A DNA stretch of 8,204 bases from Gammaproteobacteria bacterium (GCA_002748505.1 PDSN01000119.1:1-8204); one strand, 5' to 3'. Counted from the stretch's first letter, positions 1 to 6,607 are shown. The notes: generated by a model not told the origin, from the sequence alone. Program-made: numbers and translations.

Positions 1-546
1 GTGCCCCAGGAGCTGTTTCAGCTTTTGGGGCGCGCCAGCCAGTTATTGAGCTGGGAGCGCGACCACCGCTTTTGCGGGCGTTGCGCAGGCGCGATGAGCC
101 GCAAAGAGAACGAATATGTGATGGTGTGCTCATCCTGTGAGTTTCAGTGTTACCCGCGTATCGCGCCCTGTGCGATTATGCTGGTAACGCGCGGCGAGGA
201 CGTTTTACTGGCGCGCAGTGCTCAATTTCCCGATGGTTTTTACAGCGCACTGGCAGGTTTTGTCGAACCGGGGGAGAGTGCCGAAGAATGCTTGATTCGC
301 GAAGTCAAAGAGGAAGTGGGGTTGGTGGTCGGGAATCCGCGCTATTTTGGCTCGCAGCCCTGGGCGTTTCCCAGCCAGTTGATGCTGGGCTATTTTTGCG
401 ATTATGAAAGTGGCGATATTGCGTGTCAGGAAGACGAAATTCTCGATGCCAAATGGTTTCGCGCTAACAGTTTACCCGCCGTGCCGCCGGAGTCGGCTAT
501 CGCGGGACAATTGATAAGACATTATTTTAAACATTACACAGGATAA
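1..546 (+). CDS. nudC: NADH pyrophosphatase / NAD-capped RNA hydrolase NudC (5' partial)
   Basis: Nudix hydrolase that cleaves NADH/NAD+ to NMN(H) and AMP; the family also removes NAD caps from RNA. The 181 visible residues hold the whole catalytic part. A zinc ribbon has Cys25-x2-Cys28 and Cys43-x2-Cys46. The Nudix box G-x5-E-x7-REVKEEVGL spans residues 86-108 and carries the metal-binding glutamates. The NADH-specific motif follows at 118-124 as SQPWAFP; the family norm is SQPWPFP, so one Pro is Ala here. NudC proteins are usually about 260-280 residues, so an N-terminal domain of roughly 80-100 residues lies left of the window. The GTG at base 1 is an in-frame Val codon, not a convincing start, because the frame is open to the edge. 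The stop codon overlaps the ribosome binding region of sohB, which suggests coupled translation. Identification is confident from motif combination and order. Confidence 0.95.
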   Translation: MPQELFQLLGRASQLLSWERDHRFCGRCAGAMSRKENEYVMVCSSCEFQCYPRIAPCAIMLVTRGEDVLLARSAQFPDGFYSALAGFVEPGESAEECLIREVKEEVGLVVGNPRYFGSQPWAFPSQLMLGYFCDYESGDIACQEDEILDAKWFRANSLPAVPPESAIAGQLIRHYFKHYTG

Positions 547-550
547 GCAA

Positions 551-1603
551 ATGGAATTCTTATACGACTATGGTTTGTTTTTAGCCAAAGCGGTCACTAT
601 CGCGGCGGCGCTGGTGTTTGTGCTGGGCTTTGTGTTTGCCATCAGTCATCGCCAGCGTCCGGAAGCGGATGGTCATATCGAAATCCGCAGTTTGAACGAG
701 CACTATCAGGGCATGAACGATGCCATGCGGGAAGTGCTGGAAGATCACGATACGGTAAAGTCCGACTGCAAAGAACGGGATAAATCCGAAAAAAAACAGC
801 GCAAAGAACAAAAGAAACAGCGCAAGGCCGGGCTGAAACCTGCCCACAAGCCCCGCATGTTTGTGTTGTCCTTTGATGGCGACATCAAGGCCAGCGAGGC
901 GGAACACCTGCGCGAGGAAGTCTCGGCTGTGTTGCTGCAGGCAGAAGAGGACGATAGCGTATTGTTAAAGCTGGAAAGCCCGGGCGGTCTGGTGCACGGC
1001 TATGGCTACGCCGCCAGCCAACTACAGCGTTTAGTAGACGCCAAGGTAAACCTTGTTGTCGCGGTAGATAAAGTGGCCGCTTCTGGCGGTTATATGATGG
1101 CCTGCGTCGCCAACAAAATCATCGCTGCGCCCTTTGCCGTGCTCGGCTCTATTGGCGTGGTCGCGCAAATTCCCAATTTTCACCGGGTGTTAAAAGACAA
1201 TAAAGTGGATTTTGAAGTGCTGACCGCCGGTGAATACAAACGCACCATGACGGTGTTTGGGGAAAATACCGAGCGAGACCGCGCGAAATTTATCGAAGAT
1301 TTGGAAGATACTCACGAGCTGTTTAAGAACCATGTCAGTAAACACCGTCCCGGGGTCAATATTGCCGAGGTGGCCACTGGCGAAACCTGGTACGGCTCTC
1401 AGGCCTTAGAGAATGGCTTGATCGATGCGGTGCAAACCAGCGATGGCTACATCCAGGATAGAATTCACGAGCAATTGGTGTACAGCGTTAAATGGAAGCA
1501 CAAAAAGACCTGGCAGGAGCGCCTTGGTTTTGCCGCTGAAGGCGCACTGACACGCAGTTTTCTGCGCCTGTGGCAACACAGTCAAAACGGGCGGCATTTT
1601 TAG
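551..1603 (+). CDS. sohB: Membrane-anchored serine protease SohB (peptidase family S49)
   Basis: Inner-membrane S49 (SppA-like) peptidase with its catalytic domain in the periplasm; its physiological substrates are poorly defined. The 350-residue length fits E. coli SohB (about 349). A membrane anchor covers about residues 10-32 and is followed by a strongly basic/acidic charged linker (about 70-100, rich in Lys, Glu, Gln). The protease domain runs from about 102 to 320. The nucleophile is Ser178 in the AASGGYMMA motif, and the likely general base is Lys230 in AGEYKRTMTVFGENT, giving a Ser-Lys dyad. The start ATG has AGGA at 540-543 with 7 nt spacing and lies 4 nt after the nudC stop, so the two genes probably form one transcript. 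No convincing intrinsic terminator follows in the 155 nt before the convergent small gene. Confidence 0.95.
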   Translation: MEFLYDYGLFLAKAVTIAAALVFVLGFVFAISHRQRPEADGHIEIRSLNEHYQGMNDAMREVLEDHDTVKSDCKERDKSEKKQRKEQKKQRKAGLKPAHKPRMFVLSFDGDIKASEAEHLREEVSAVLLQAEEDDSVLLKLESPGGLVHGYGYAASQLQRLVDAKVNLVVAVDKVAASGGYMMACVANKIIAAPFAVLGSIGVVAQIPNFHRVLKDNKVDFEVLTAGEYKRTMTVFGENTERDRAKFIEDLEDTHELFKNHVSKHRPGVNIAEVATGETWYGSQALENGLIDAVQTSDGYIQDRIHEQLVYSVKWKHKKTWQERLGFAAEGALTRSFLRLWQHSQNGRHF

Positions 1604-1758
1604 TGCTTGTGTGCTCTTTGCTAAGAATATTGTATCGTGTCCAAGGGAAGGTGGCGCGGATTCCGCACTTCTGAGAGAGGGTTATAATGGGGGCACTGTC
1701 GACGCGGTCATTTTCTGTTTGGCTCAAATAAGCTGGTATGTTCCTGCGAAGACGGTGT

Positions 1759-1965
1759 TCATTCCTGGTTTTGTTTTTGCTTATCGCATTTGCCATGCAC
1801 AATAATGGCCCGGTTTACCAAACCGTCTTGATCCTCATCCTCGGCCAGAACCGCGCCGGTAACAGCCTGATTCGGGGCGCAGGGGTCGGTGTCCTCCGGC
1901 CAGGTAAGCAGCAGTACGAGGATAGCTATGCCAATGATCAGTCCCAGTAAAAGCCACTTTTGCAT
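1759..1965 (-). CDS. Small single-pass membrane protein of unknown function
   Basis: I do not recognise a family. The 68-residue product starts MQKW, has one hydrophobic helix at about residues 4-21 (LLLGLIIGIAILVLLLTW), then a mostly acidic, hydrophilic tail. The positive N-terminus and acidic C-terminus predict N-in/C-out topology, placing the tail in the periplasm. There is no lipobox, so it is probably not a lipoprotein. The tail holds two cysteines (Cys29, Cys60) that could form a disulfide, and a D43-x-D45-x-D47-G48 stretch like a calcium-binding loop. The case for a real gene is the near-perfect Shine-Dalgarno AAGGAGGT (1972-1979) 6 nt before the ATG, and its place in an otherwise unexplained gap. 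It is divergent from clpS, where related genomes often have cspD, to which it shows no similarity. A hydrophobic antisense ORF (1738-1950) is treated as a shadow. Confidence 0.7.
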   Translation of the reverse strand: MQKWLLLGLIIGIAILVLLLTWPEDTDPCAPNQAVTGAVLAEDEDQDGLVNRAIIVHGKCDKQKQNQE

Positions 1966-1971
1966 AAAAAC

Positions 1972-2017
1972 ACCTCCTTTTATGTGGTGATACTCCGGTT
2001 TAATGGGAGAATGTCAA
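1972..2017 (-). promoter_or_regulatory. Strong RBS and candidate promoter of the small membrane gene
   Basis: Reading the minus strand, a perfect -35 hexamer TTGACA lies at 2017-2012. The best -10 is TATCAC at 1992-1987 (4 of 6 matches), but the 19-nt spacing is long. The Shine-Dalgarno AAGGAGGT at 1979-1972 is clear. A start site after this -10 would leave a leader of only about 15 nt, so the RBS is well supported and the promoter tentative. Confidence 0.4.
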
Positions 2018-2020
2018 GCC

Positions 2021-2050
2021 TTGGGCACGGCCAATTAAATGCCGTATACT
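2021..2050 (+). promoter_or_regulatory. Candidate sigma-70 promoter for clpS-clpA
   Basis: A -10-like TATACT at 2045-2050 matches the consensus at 5 of 6 positions. An 18-nt spacer separates it from TTGGGC at 2021-2026, a weak -35 (3 of 6). It lies about 60 nt before the clpS GTG, a sensible leader length, and back to back with the opposite-strand TTGACA at 2012-2017. It is the only good -10 seen in this divergent gap; the weak -35 keeps confidence low. Confidence 0.35.
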
Positions 2051-2110
2051 GGCCGAACTTAACAGATTTCTGCGGGCCCACATCGGCCTGTACAGCAACG
2101 GGATACCTGC

Positions 2111-2467
2111 GTGAACACTTATCAGATCAAATGTCAGGGCGGGTCGTATGAAGACGATCACGATGGCAATCTGGCTTTTGCCGAGGCGCGAGCGAAGTTG
2201 AAGCGTCCGCCACTGTACAAGGTGGTATTGATAAACGACGACTACACGCCCATGGACTTTGTGGTGCATGTGCTGCAAATATTCTTCAATATGAATCACG
2301 AGCAGGCCAGCCACGTTATGATTACCGTGCACACCCAGGGCAAGGGTTTATGCGGCATTTTTACCCGGGACGTCGCGGAGACAAAAGCGGCGCAGGTGAA
2401 TCAGTTTTCCCGCGACAACGAACACCCTTTGTTGTGCGAGATCGAACCCTCAGAAGACGAGGACTAA
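2111..2467 (+). CDS. clpS: ATP-dependent Clp protease adaptor ClpS
   Basis: Adaptor that recognises primary N-degrons (N-terminal Leu, Phe, Tyr, Trp) and hands them to ClpA for degradation by ClpAP. The 118-residue length is typical. The binding pocket is intact: Asn42-Asp43-Asp44 followed by Thr46-Pro47-Met48 in the INDDYTPMDF segment, and His74 in TVHTQGKG. The C-terminal stretch FSRDNEHPLLCEIE is also characteristic. Residues 1-32 form the variable N-terminal extension that in E. coli engages the ClpA pore. The start is a GTG with only a modest GGGA at 2100-2103 (7 nt spacing). No in-frame ATG or TTG sits nearby, and downstream ATGs at 2130 and 2149 are out of frame. It is followed 10 nt later by clpA, forming the usual clpS-clpA operon. 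Identification is very secure; the start is slightly less so. Confidence 0.97.
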   Translation: MNTYQIKCQGGSYEDDHDGNLAFAEARAKLKRPPLYKVVLINDDYTPMDFVVHVLQIFFNMNHEQASHVMITVHTQGKGLCGIFTRDVAETKAAQVNQFSRDNEHPLLCEIEPSEDED

Positions 2468-2477
2468 GGAACAATCG

Positions 2478-4742
2478 ATGGTGATGCTAAGCAAAGAACT
2501 GGAACACTCCGTCAATCAGGCGTTCCAAAATGCGGTGGAAAAACGCCACGAGTTTCTGACCGTGGAGCACTTGCTGCTGGCATTGTTAGACAACCCCGAC
2601 GCGGCCGAGGTGCTGCACGCCTGTGGGGTGGATATGCGCGGTTTGCGCGGTGAATTGACTGAGTTTATCGATGTCACCACGCCGAGGCTAAACAGCGATG
2701 CGAAGGACGATGATACCCAGCCGACCCTGGGTTTTCAGCGCGTTCTGCAGCGGGCGGCCTTTCATGTGCAGTCGTCGGGAAAGGCGGAGGTCACCGGTGC
2801 CAACGTGCTCATAGCGCTGTATTCCGAGCAGGAGAGCCAGGCGGTGTATTTTCTGAAAATGCAGGAGGTTGGGCGCCTCGATGTGGTTAATTATGTCACT
2901 CACGGCATTTCCAAAATAGCGACGGAAAACGACGACAAGCGAGAAGACAGCGACGATGATGACGTCGCGGGCGAGCCCCAACGGGAGGGCTCCGCAAACT
3001 CGCTGGATCAATTTACCACCAATTTAAACGCCGAGGCCGAGGCGGGGCATATCGACCCCCTGATAGGTCGCAGCGCTGAGCTTGAGCGCGTGGTGCAGAT
3101 TCTTGCCCGCCGACGCAAAAACAACCCCTTGTTGGTCGGCGAATCCGGCGTGGGCAAAACCGCGATTGCAGAAGGTCTGGCCTGGCAGATTGTCCAGGGT
3201 AATGTGCCTGAGGTGCTCGCCCACGCGGTGGTGTACTCCCTGGATTTGGGTGCGCTGCTGGCGGGCACAAAGTATCGGGGTGATTTTGAAAAACGCCTCA
3301 AAAACCTGCTGGCGGAGCTGGATAAACGCGACGGCGCCGTTCTGTTTATCGATGAAATTCACACCATCATCGGTGCGGGCGCTGCCTCTGGCGGAGTGAT
3401 GGATGCCAGCAATTTGTTAAAACCCCTGCTTGGCTCGGGTAAGCTGCATTGCATTGGCTCCACCACGTTCCAGGAGTATCGCGGTATTTTCGATAAGGAC
3501 AAGGCTCTGAGTCGCCGCTTTCAGAAAATCGATGTGGTCGAGCCTTCAATTGATGAGACCTACAAAATTCTCAAAGGCCTGAAACCGCGCTTTGAATCCC
3601 ATCACGGCCTGCGCTATACCGACAAAGCCCTGCGCACCGCCGCCGAGCTGGCCGCGCGCCATATCACCGATCGCTTTTTGCCCGATAAGGCCATTGATGT
3701 GATTGACGAGGCCGGTGCCTTCCAGCAATTGCAAGCGCCCAGCAAGCGTAAGAAACAAATAGGCGTGGCGGATATTGAAGCGGTGGTTGCCAAAATCGCC
3801 CGCATTCCACCGAAAAGCGTCAGCCGCTCGGATACCGATGCGCTCAAAAACCTGGAGCAGCAGCTCAAACTGGTGGTGTTTGGCCAAGATGAAGCCATCG
3901 GCAATCTGGCCACCGCCATCAAAGTGGCCAGGGCAGGGCTGCGCACCGGTGACAAACCCATAGGCTCATTCTTGTTGGCGGGTCCTACCGGTGTGGGTAA
4001 GACCGAAGTCACCCGTCAGCTCGCCAGCACCCTGGGGCTGGAGCTGATTCGTTTTGATATGTCCGAGTATATGGAGCGCCACACCGTGTCGCGTTTAATC
4101 GGTGCGCCACCTGGCTACGTGGGTTACGATCAGGGCGGTCTGCTCACGGATGCGGTCACCAAGCATCCACATTCGGTGGTGTTGCTCGATGAAGTGGAAA
4201 AAGCCCACCCGGAGGTGTTTAACCTGTTATTGCAGGTGATGGATCACGGCTCCCTTACCGATAACAACGGTCGCAAAGCAGATTTTCGCAATGTCATTCT
4301 GGTGATGACCACCAATGCTGGTGCGGAACAAATGGGGCGACGCAGCATTGGTTTCGCCGAGCAGGATCACTCCACAGACGGTATGGAAGCCATTAACAAG
4401 CTGTTCACCCCGGAGTTTCGCAACCGTCTGGACAGCATCGTGCAATTCGGCCCACTGCCCGAGGATGTGGTGCTCACCGTAGCCGATAAATTCCTCACTG
4501 AATTGCAGGCGCAGCTCGATGAGAAAGGCGTCTTGCTGCAGGTAGAAGACGATGCCCGCAAATGGCTGGTGGAGAAGGGCTACGATGTCAAAATGGGCGC
4601 TCGCCCCATGCAGCGCGTGATCGCCGAGCATATTAAAAAGCCCATGGCGGACATGCTGTTGTTTGGCGAATTAGCAAACGGCGGCACAGTGCGAGTGTCG
4701 CTGAATGAAGCCGGTGACGGTTTGGCGTTGGCGGTGCTGTGA
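2478..4742 (+). CDS. clpA: ATP-dependent Clp protease ATP-binding subunit ClpA
   Basis: Hexameric AAA+ unfoldase that threads substrates, including N-degron proteins brought by ClpS, into ClpP. The 754 residues match the family (E. coli 758). Order: Clp N-domain (about 1-145, the ClpS docking site); an acidic linker (about 148-175, rich in Asp); AAA-1 with Walker A GESGVGKT (221-228), pore loop GTKYRGD (263-269) and Walker B VLFIDE (288-293); AAA-2 with Walker A GPTGVGKT (502-509), pore loop GYVGY (546-550) and Walker B VVLLDE (567-572). The ClpP-docking tripeptide is IGF at 624-626; E. coli ClpA has IGL, while ClpX has IGF. There is no ClpB-type middle coiled coil. ATG 2478 is chosen because AGGA (2467-2470) is 7 nt upstream; ATG 2484 (MLSKELE) aligns with the E. 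coli start and is the alternative. clpP itself is not in this window. Confidence 0.98.
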   Translation: MVMLSKELEHSVNQAFQNAVEKRHEFLTVEHLLLALLDNPDAAEVLHACGVDMRGLRGELTEFIDVTTPRLNSDAKDDDTQPTLGFQRVLQRAAFHVQSSGKAEVTGANVLIALYSEQESQAVYFLKMQEVGRLDVVNYVTHGISKIATENDDKREDSDDDDVAGEPQREGSANSLDQFTTNLNAEAEAGHIDPLIGRSAELERVVQILARRRKNNPLLVGESGVGKTAIAEGLAWQIVQGNVPEVLAHAVVYSLDLGALLAGTKYRGDFEKRLKNLLAELDKRDGAVLFIDEIHTIIGAGAASGGVMDASNLLKPLLGSGKLHCIGSTTFQEYRGIFDKDKALSRRFQKIDVVEPSIDETYKILKGLKPRFESHHGLRYTDKALRTAAELAARHITDRFLPDKAIDVIDEAGAFQQLQAPSKRKKQIGVADIEAVVAKIARIPPKSVSRSDTDALKNLEQQLKLVVFGQDEAIGNLATAIKVARAGLRTGDKPIGSFLLAGPTGVGKTEVTRQLASTLGLELIRFDMSEYMERHTVSRLIGAPPGYVGYDQGGLLTDAVTKHPHSVVLLDEVEKAHPEVFNLLLQVMDHGSLTDNNGRKADFRNVILVMTTNAGAEQMGRRSIGFAEQDHSTDGMEAINKLFTPEFRNRLDSIVQFGPLPEDVVLTVADKFLTELQAQLDEKGVLLQVEDDARKWLVEKGYDVKMGARPMQRVIAEHIKKPMADMLLFGELANGGTVRVSLNEAGDGLALAVL

Positions 4743-4762
4743 CGCTGCGTGCAACCCACGCA

Positions 4763-4785
4763 CTTCCCCTCCATAAGAGGGGGAG
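4763..4785. terminator. Hairpin between convergent clpA and infA (possible terminator)
   Basis: A 9-bp stem (4763-4771 with 4777-4785, one G-U pair) closes the 5-nt loop CATAA; the core is CCCCTC/GAGGGG. It sits 20 nt after the clpA stop and 46 nt beyond the infA stop, where a shared terminator would be expected. Neither strand has a proper U-run after the stem (plus strand continues GCGGTTTGG), so efficiency as an intrinsic terminator is doubtful. Confidence 0.4.
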
Positions 4786-4831
4786 GCGGTTTGGAAAATG
4801 AGCTAGGGTTCTGGCTGGGCGCCTGGCCGAA

Positions 4832-5050
4832 TCAACGCTCGCGGTAAGTGATACGGCCTTTGGTAAGGTCGTACGGGGTCAGCTCCACGCGAACCTTGTC
4901 GCCGGTAAGAATGCGGATGTAATTTTTGCGCATTTTGCCGGAAATATGGGCGGTAACAACGTGGTCGTTAAGGAGTTTTACGCGAAACGTGGTGTTAGGC
5001 AGGGTATCTACAACCTCGCCTTCCATTTCAATTTGGTCTTCTTTCGCCAT
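4832..5050 (-). CDS. infA: Translation initiation factor IF-1
   Basis: Small OB-fold protein that binds the ribosomal A site of the 30S subunit during initiation, together with IF-2 and IF-3. The product is exactly 72 residues, the standard bacterial length, starting MAKEDQIEMEGEV and ending GRITYRER. The OB-fold motif ISGKMRKNYIRIL (residues 36-48) carries the basic residues that contact 16S rRNA. The ATG is preceded by AGAGGAT (5061-5067 complement) at a rather long spacing of about 12 nt. It is the last minus-strand gene of the series and converges with clpA. A 110-nt gap from ate holds possible promoter and hairpin elements, so it is probably expressed both by readthrough and on its own. 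Confidence 0.98.
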   Translation of the reverse strand: MAKEDQIEMEGEVVDTLPNTTFRVKLLNDHVVTAHISGKMRKNYIRILTGDKVRVELTPYDLTKGRITYRER

Positions 5051-5070
5051 ACGGCTAAAAATCCTCTAGG

Positions 5071-5114
5071 AAAAAAACGGGCGCATTTTGCCCTATTTCC
5101 GCGGGATTTGCCAG
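5071..5114 (-). promoter_or_regulatory. infA leader: candidate promoter overlapping a hairpin plus U7 tract
   Basis: On the minus strand, CTGGCA (5114-5109) and CAAAAT (5090-5085) are 18 nt apart and each match the sigma-70 hexamers at 4 of 6 positions. The same stretch contains GGGC (5093-5090) and GCCC (5082-5079), a 4-bp stem with a 7-nt loop. One G and seven T (5077-5071) follow, then the infA RBS. It could be a weak terminator or attenuator of ate-to-infA readthrough, or simply an infA promoter; the sequence does not decide. Confidence 0.3.
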
Positions 5115-5160
5115 CGAAATCAACAGACGATGGGATGTTTTTTTATTGGCGCGGCCAATT

Positions 5161-5884
5161 TCAATCGAGACCGTGGTGCTGCGCGCTGGCCCAATAGCCC
5201 TGATAGAAAAATTCCAGCGGTTCAAAGTCGCGTTTATACGCCATTTTTCTACAGTCTTTTACCCAGTACCCGAGATACACATAGGGCCGGCGCAACACCT
5301 GGGCGGTGTAGTCAATTTGGGTGAGAATGGCCAGAGTGCCCAGGCTGCGCTGTGACTCGTCGGGGTCAAAAAATGTGTAAATGGCAGAGATACCATCGTC
5401 CATATGGTCGCTTACCGCCACGGCCAGCAACTGTTGCCCTGAATAAAACCCGAGATAATGGGTGGTTTCGCTGAGCTTACCCAAAAAAACCATCGTATTG
5501 GCTGCGAGAGGGCGGAAACATATCTCCATCGGCGTGACGCTGTTCAATATAACGGGCGTACAAGCCATAGCACTCATCGTTGTCGATATCATCCAGCAGG
5601 TGAATCTGTACATCGGCATTGCGCCGGATAATCCGCCTGTGGCGTCTGCTGGGGGTAAACATTGCTGCGACAATCCGGCAGGAAATACAGGCGCAACAGC
5701 CGTCACAATGGGGCCGGTAATAGTGATTACCCGAGCGGCGAAACCCCTGGCGGGATAGGTCACTGTACAGACCCATATCCACGTTGACATCCGGATCGAC
5801 AAACATGGTGCGCGCCTCACGGGGCAGATAACTGCAATCGTGGGTATAGGTGAGAAACACTCTTACCTGTCCTGCTGCTGTCAT
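5161..5884 (-). pseudogene. ate: Aspartate/glutamate leucyltransferase (Ate/Bpt), frame broken by 1 nt
   Basis: The family (also called bpt) transfers Leu from Leu-tRNA to N-terminal Asp/Glu, making ClpS substrates. The N-terminal half (frame from ATG 5884) reads 135 residues: DCSYLP, a Cys-rich YRPHCDGCCACISCR, the basic RRHRRIIRRNAD, then YIEQRHADGDMFPPSR, and stops at TAA 5479-5477. The C-terminal half continues in the next frame with LLAVAVSDHMDDGISAIYTF, YVYLGYWVKDCRKMAYK and a stop at 5163-5161. Dropping one base at the T7 run (5483-5489 complement) or the adjacent G3 joins them as GFLGKLSETTHYL or GFFGKLSETTHYL. The result is a 240-residue protein, normal for the family. Start is well supported: GGAGG with 6 nt spacing, 21 nt after aat. 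Both halves keep the family motifs, so this is a sequencing error, a very recent mutation, or recoding. Family call is secure; functional status is open. Confidence 0.9.
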
Positions 5885-5905
5885 GGATAGCCTCCGTGAT
5901 GGCCG

Positions 5906-6607
5906 CTATAACACGCTATCAGTATTGACGTGGCGCGCCAGCAATCGCTCAAATTCTTCGCGGTCAATACTACTCGCGCCAAGACTCTGCAAATGCGCGG
6001 TTTCCTGTTGGCAGTCTATCAACGCAATACCGCGCTGCAGTGCGATATCGACCAATGCGGCGAGCGCTATCTTTGAGGCATCGCGCGCTACGCTGAACAT
6101 CGACTCGCCGAAAAACACCCGCCCGATACAGACACCATACAGACCGCCGACTAAATTGTCTTGTTTATCGTACACCTCAATCGAGTGAGCGTGACCCAAT
6201 TGATGCAAATTCCCATAAGCTCGCTCCATTTCGCTGCCAATCCAGGTATTGTGCAGACGCGAGCCAACCGTGGCACAGGCGTGCATCACAGCGCCAAAAT
6301 CGCGGTTTAAGGTGGTGTGAAATCGGCCCTGACGCAGGGTTTTCGCAAGGCTTTTCGAACAGTGAAACTGCTTGGGAAACAGCACTGCGCGGGGGTTGGG
6401 CGTCCACCAGTAGATAGGCTCGCCCGGTTCAAACCAGGGGAATATTCCGCGCCGATAGGCCGCAAGCAGGGTCGAAACTGACAGCGAGCCGCCCATGCAG
6501 AGCAGCCCGTTGGGGTCCTTTAGCGCCAGATGGCTGGGGGGAAATTCCTCATCGATATCGCTCAGAGGGTGATCCTCACTCCTGATCGTCGAGATAGCGC
6601 TCGGCAT
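5906..6607 (-). CDS. aat: Leucyl/phenylalanyl-tRNA--protein transferase
   Basis: Transfers Leu or Phe from aminoacyl-tRNA to proteins with N-terminal Arg or Lys, creating primary N-degrons for ClpS-ClpAP; cytosolic. In the 233-residue form, family motifs are DPNGLL at about 32-37, GIFPWF (54-59), WWTPNPRAVLFP (67-78), GHAHSIEVY (138-146), FFGESMFS (165-172) and LIDCQ (196-200). The start is uncertain. ATG 6607 gives 233 residues, like E. coli Aat (234), but overlaps trxB by 32 nt and lacks a Shine-Dalgarno. CTG 6565 (reading LSDIDEEFPPSHLAL, 219 residues) has GAGGAT 8 nt upstream, lies just after the trxB stop and looks like a natural N-terminus; it would be a rare non-AUG start. No ATG, GTG or TTG in frame lies between them. 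ate follows 21 nt downstream, so the two transferases are surely co-transcribed. Confidence 0.95.
   Translation of the reverse strand: MPSAISTIRSEDHPLSDIDEEFPPSHLALKDPNGLLCMGGSLSVSTLLAAYRRGIFPWFEPGEPIYWWTPNPRAVLFPKQFHCSKSLAKTLRQGRFHTTLNRDFGAVMHACATVGSRLHNTWIGSEMERAYGNLHQLGHAHSIEVYDKQDNLVGGLYGVCIGRVFFGESMFSVARDASKIALAALVDIALQRGIALIDCQQETAHLQSLGASSIDREEFERLLARHVNTDSVL

Noticed and set aside
1738..1950. Plus-strand ORF of 70 codons with a hydrophobic N-terminus (MFLRRRCSFLVLFLLIAF)
   Set aside because: It is antisense to the small gene with the excellent RBS, has no Shine-Dalgarno of its own, and its hydrophobicity ends abruptly. Kept as a shadow.
2021..2046. Possible sigma-54 promoter (TTGGGCACGG with a downstream AATTAAATGCC)
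   Set aside because: The GG and GC elements required at -24/-12 do not both fit; the downstream GC element TTGC is absent.
3008..4012. Several long minus-strand and alternate-frame ORFs within clpA
   Set aside because: They are shadows of the high-GC clpA coding sequence, with low-complexity Arg/Ala/Pro-rich products and no RBS.
5145..5159. Hairpin ATTGGC-GCG-GCCAAT just after the ate stop, next to a homopolymer run
   Set aside because: On the minus strand the stem is followed by A7, and on the plus strand by TTCAATC. The T-run is on the wrong side for an intrinsic terminator on either strand.
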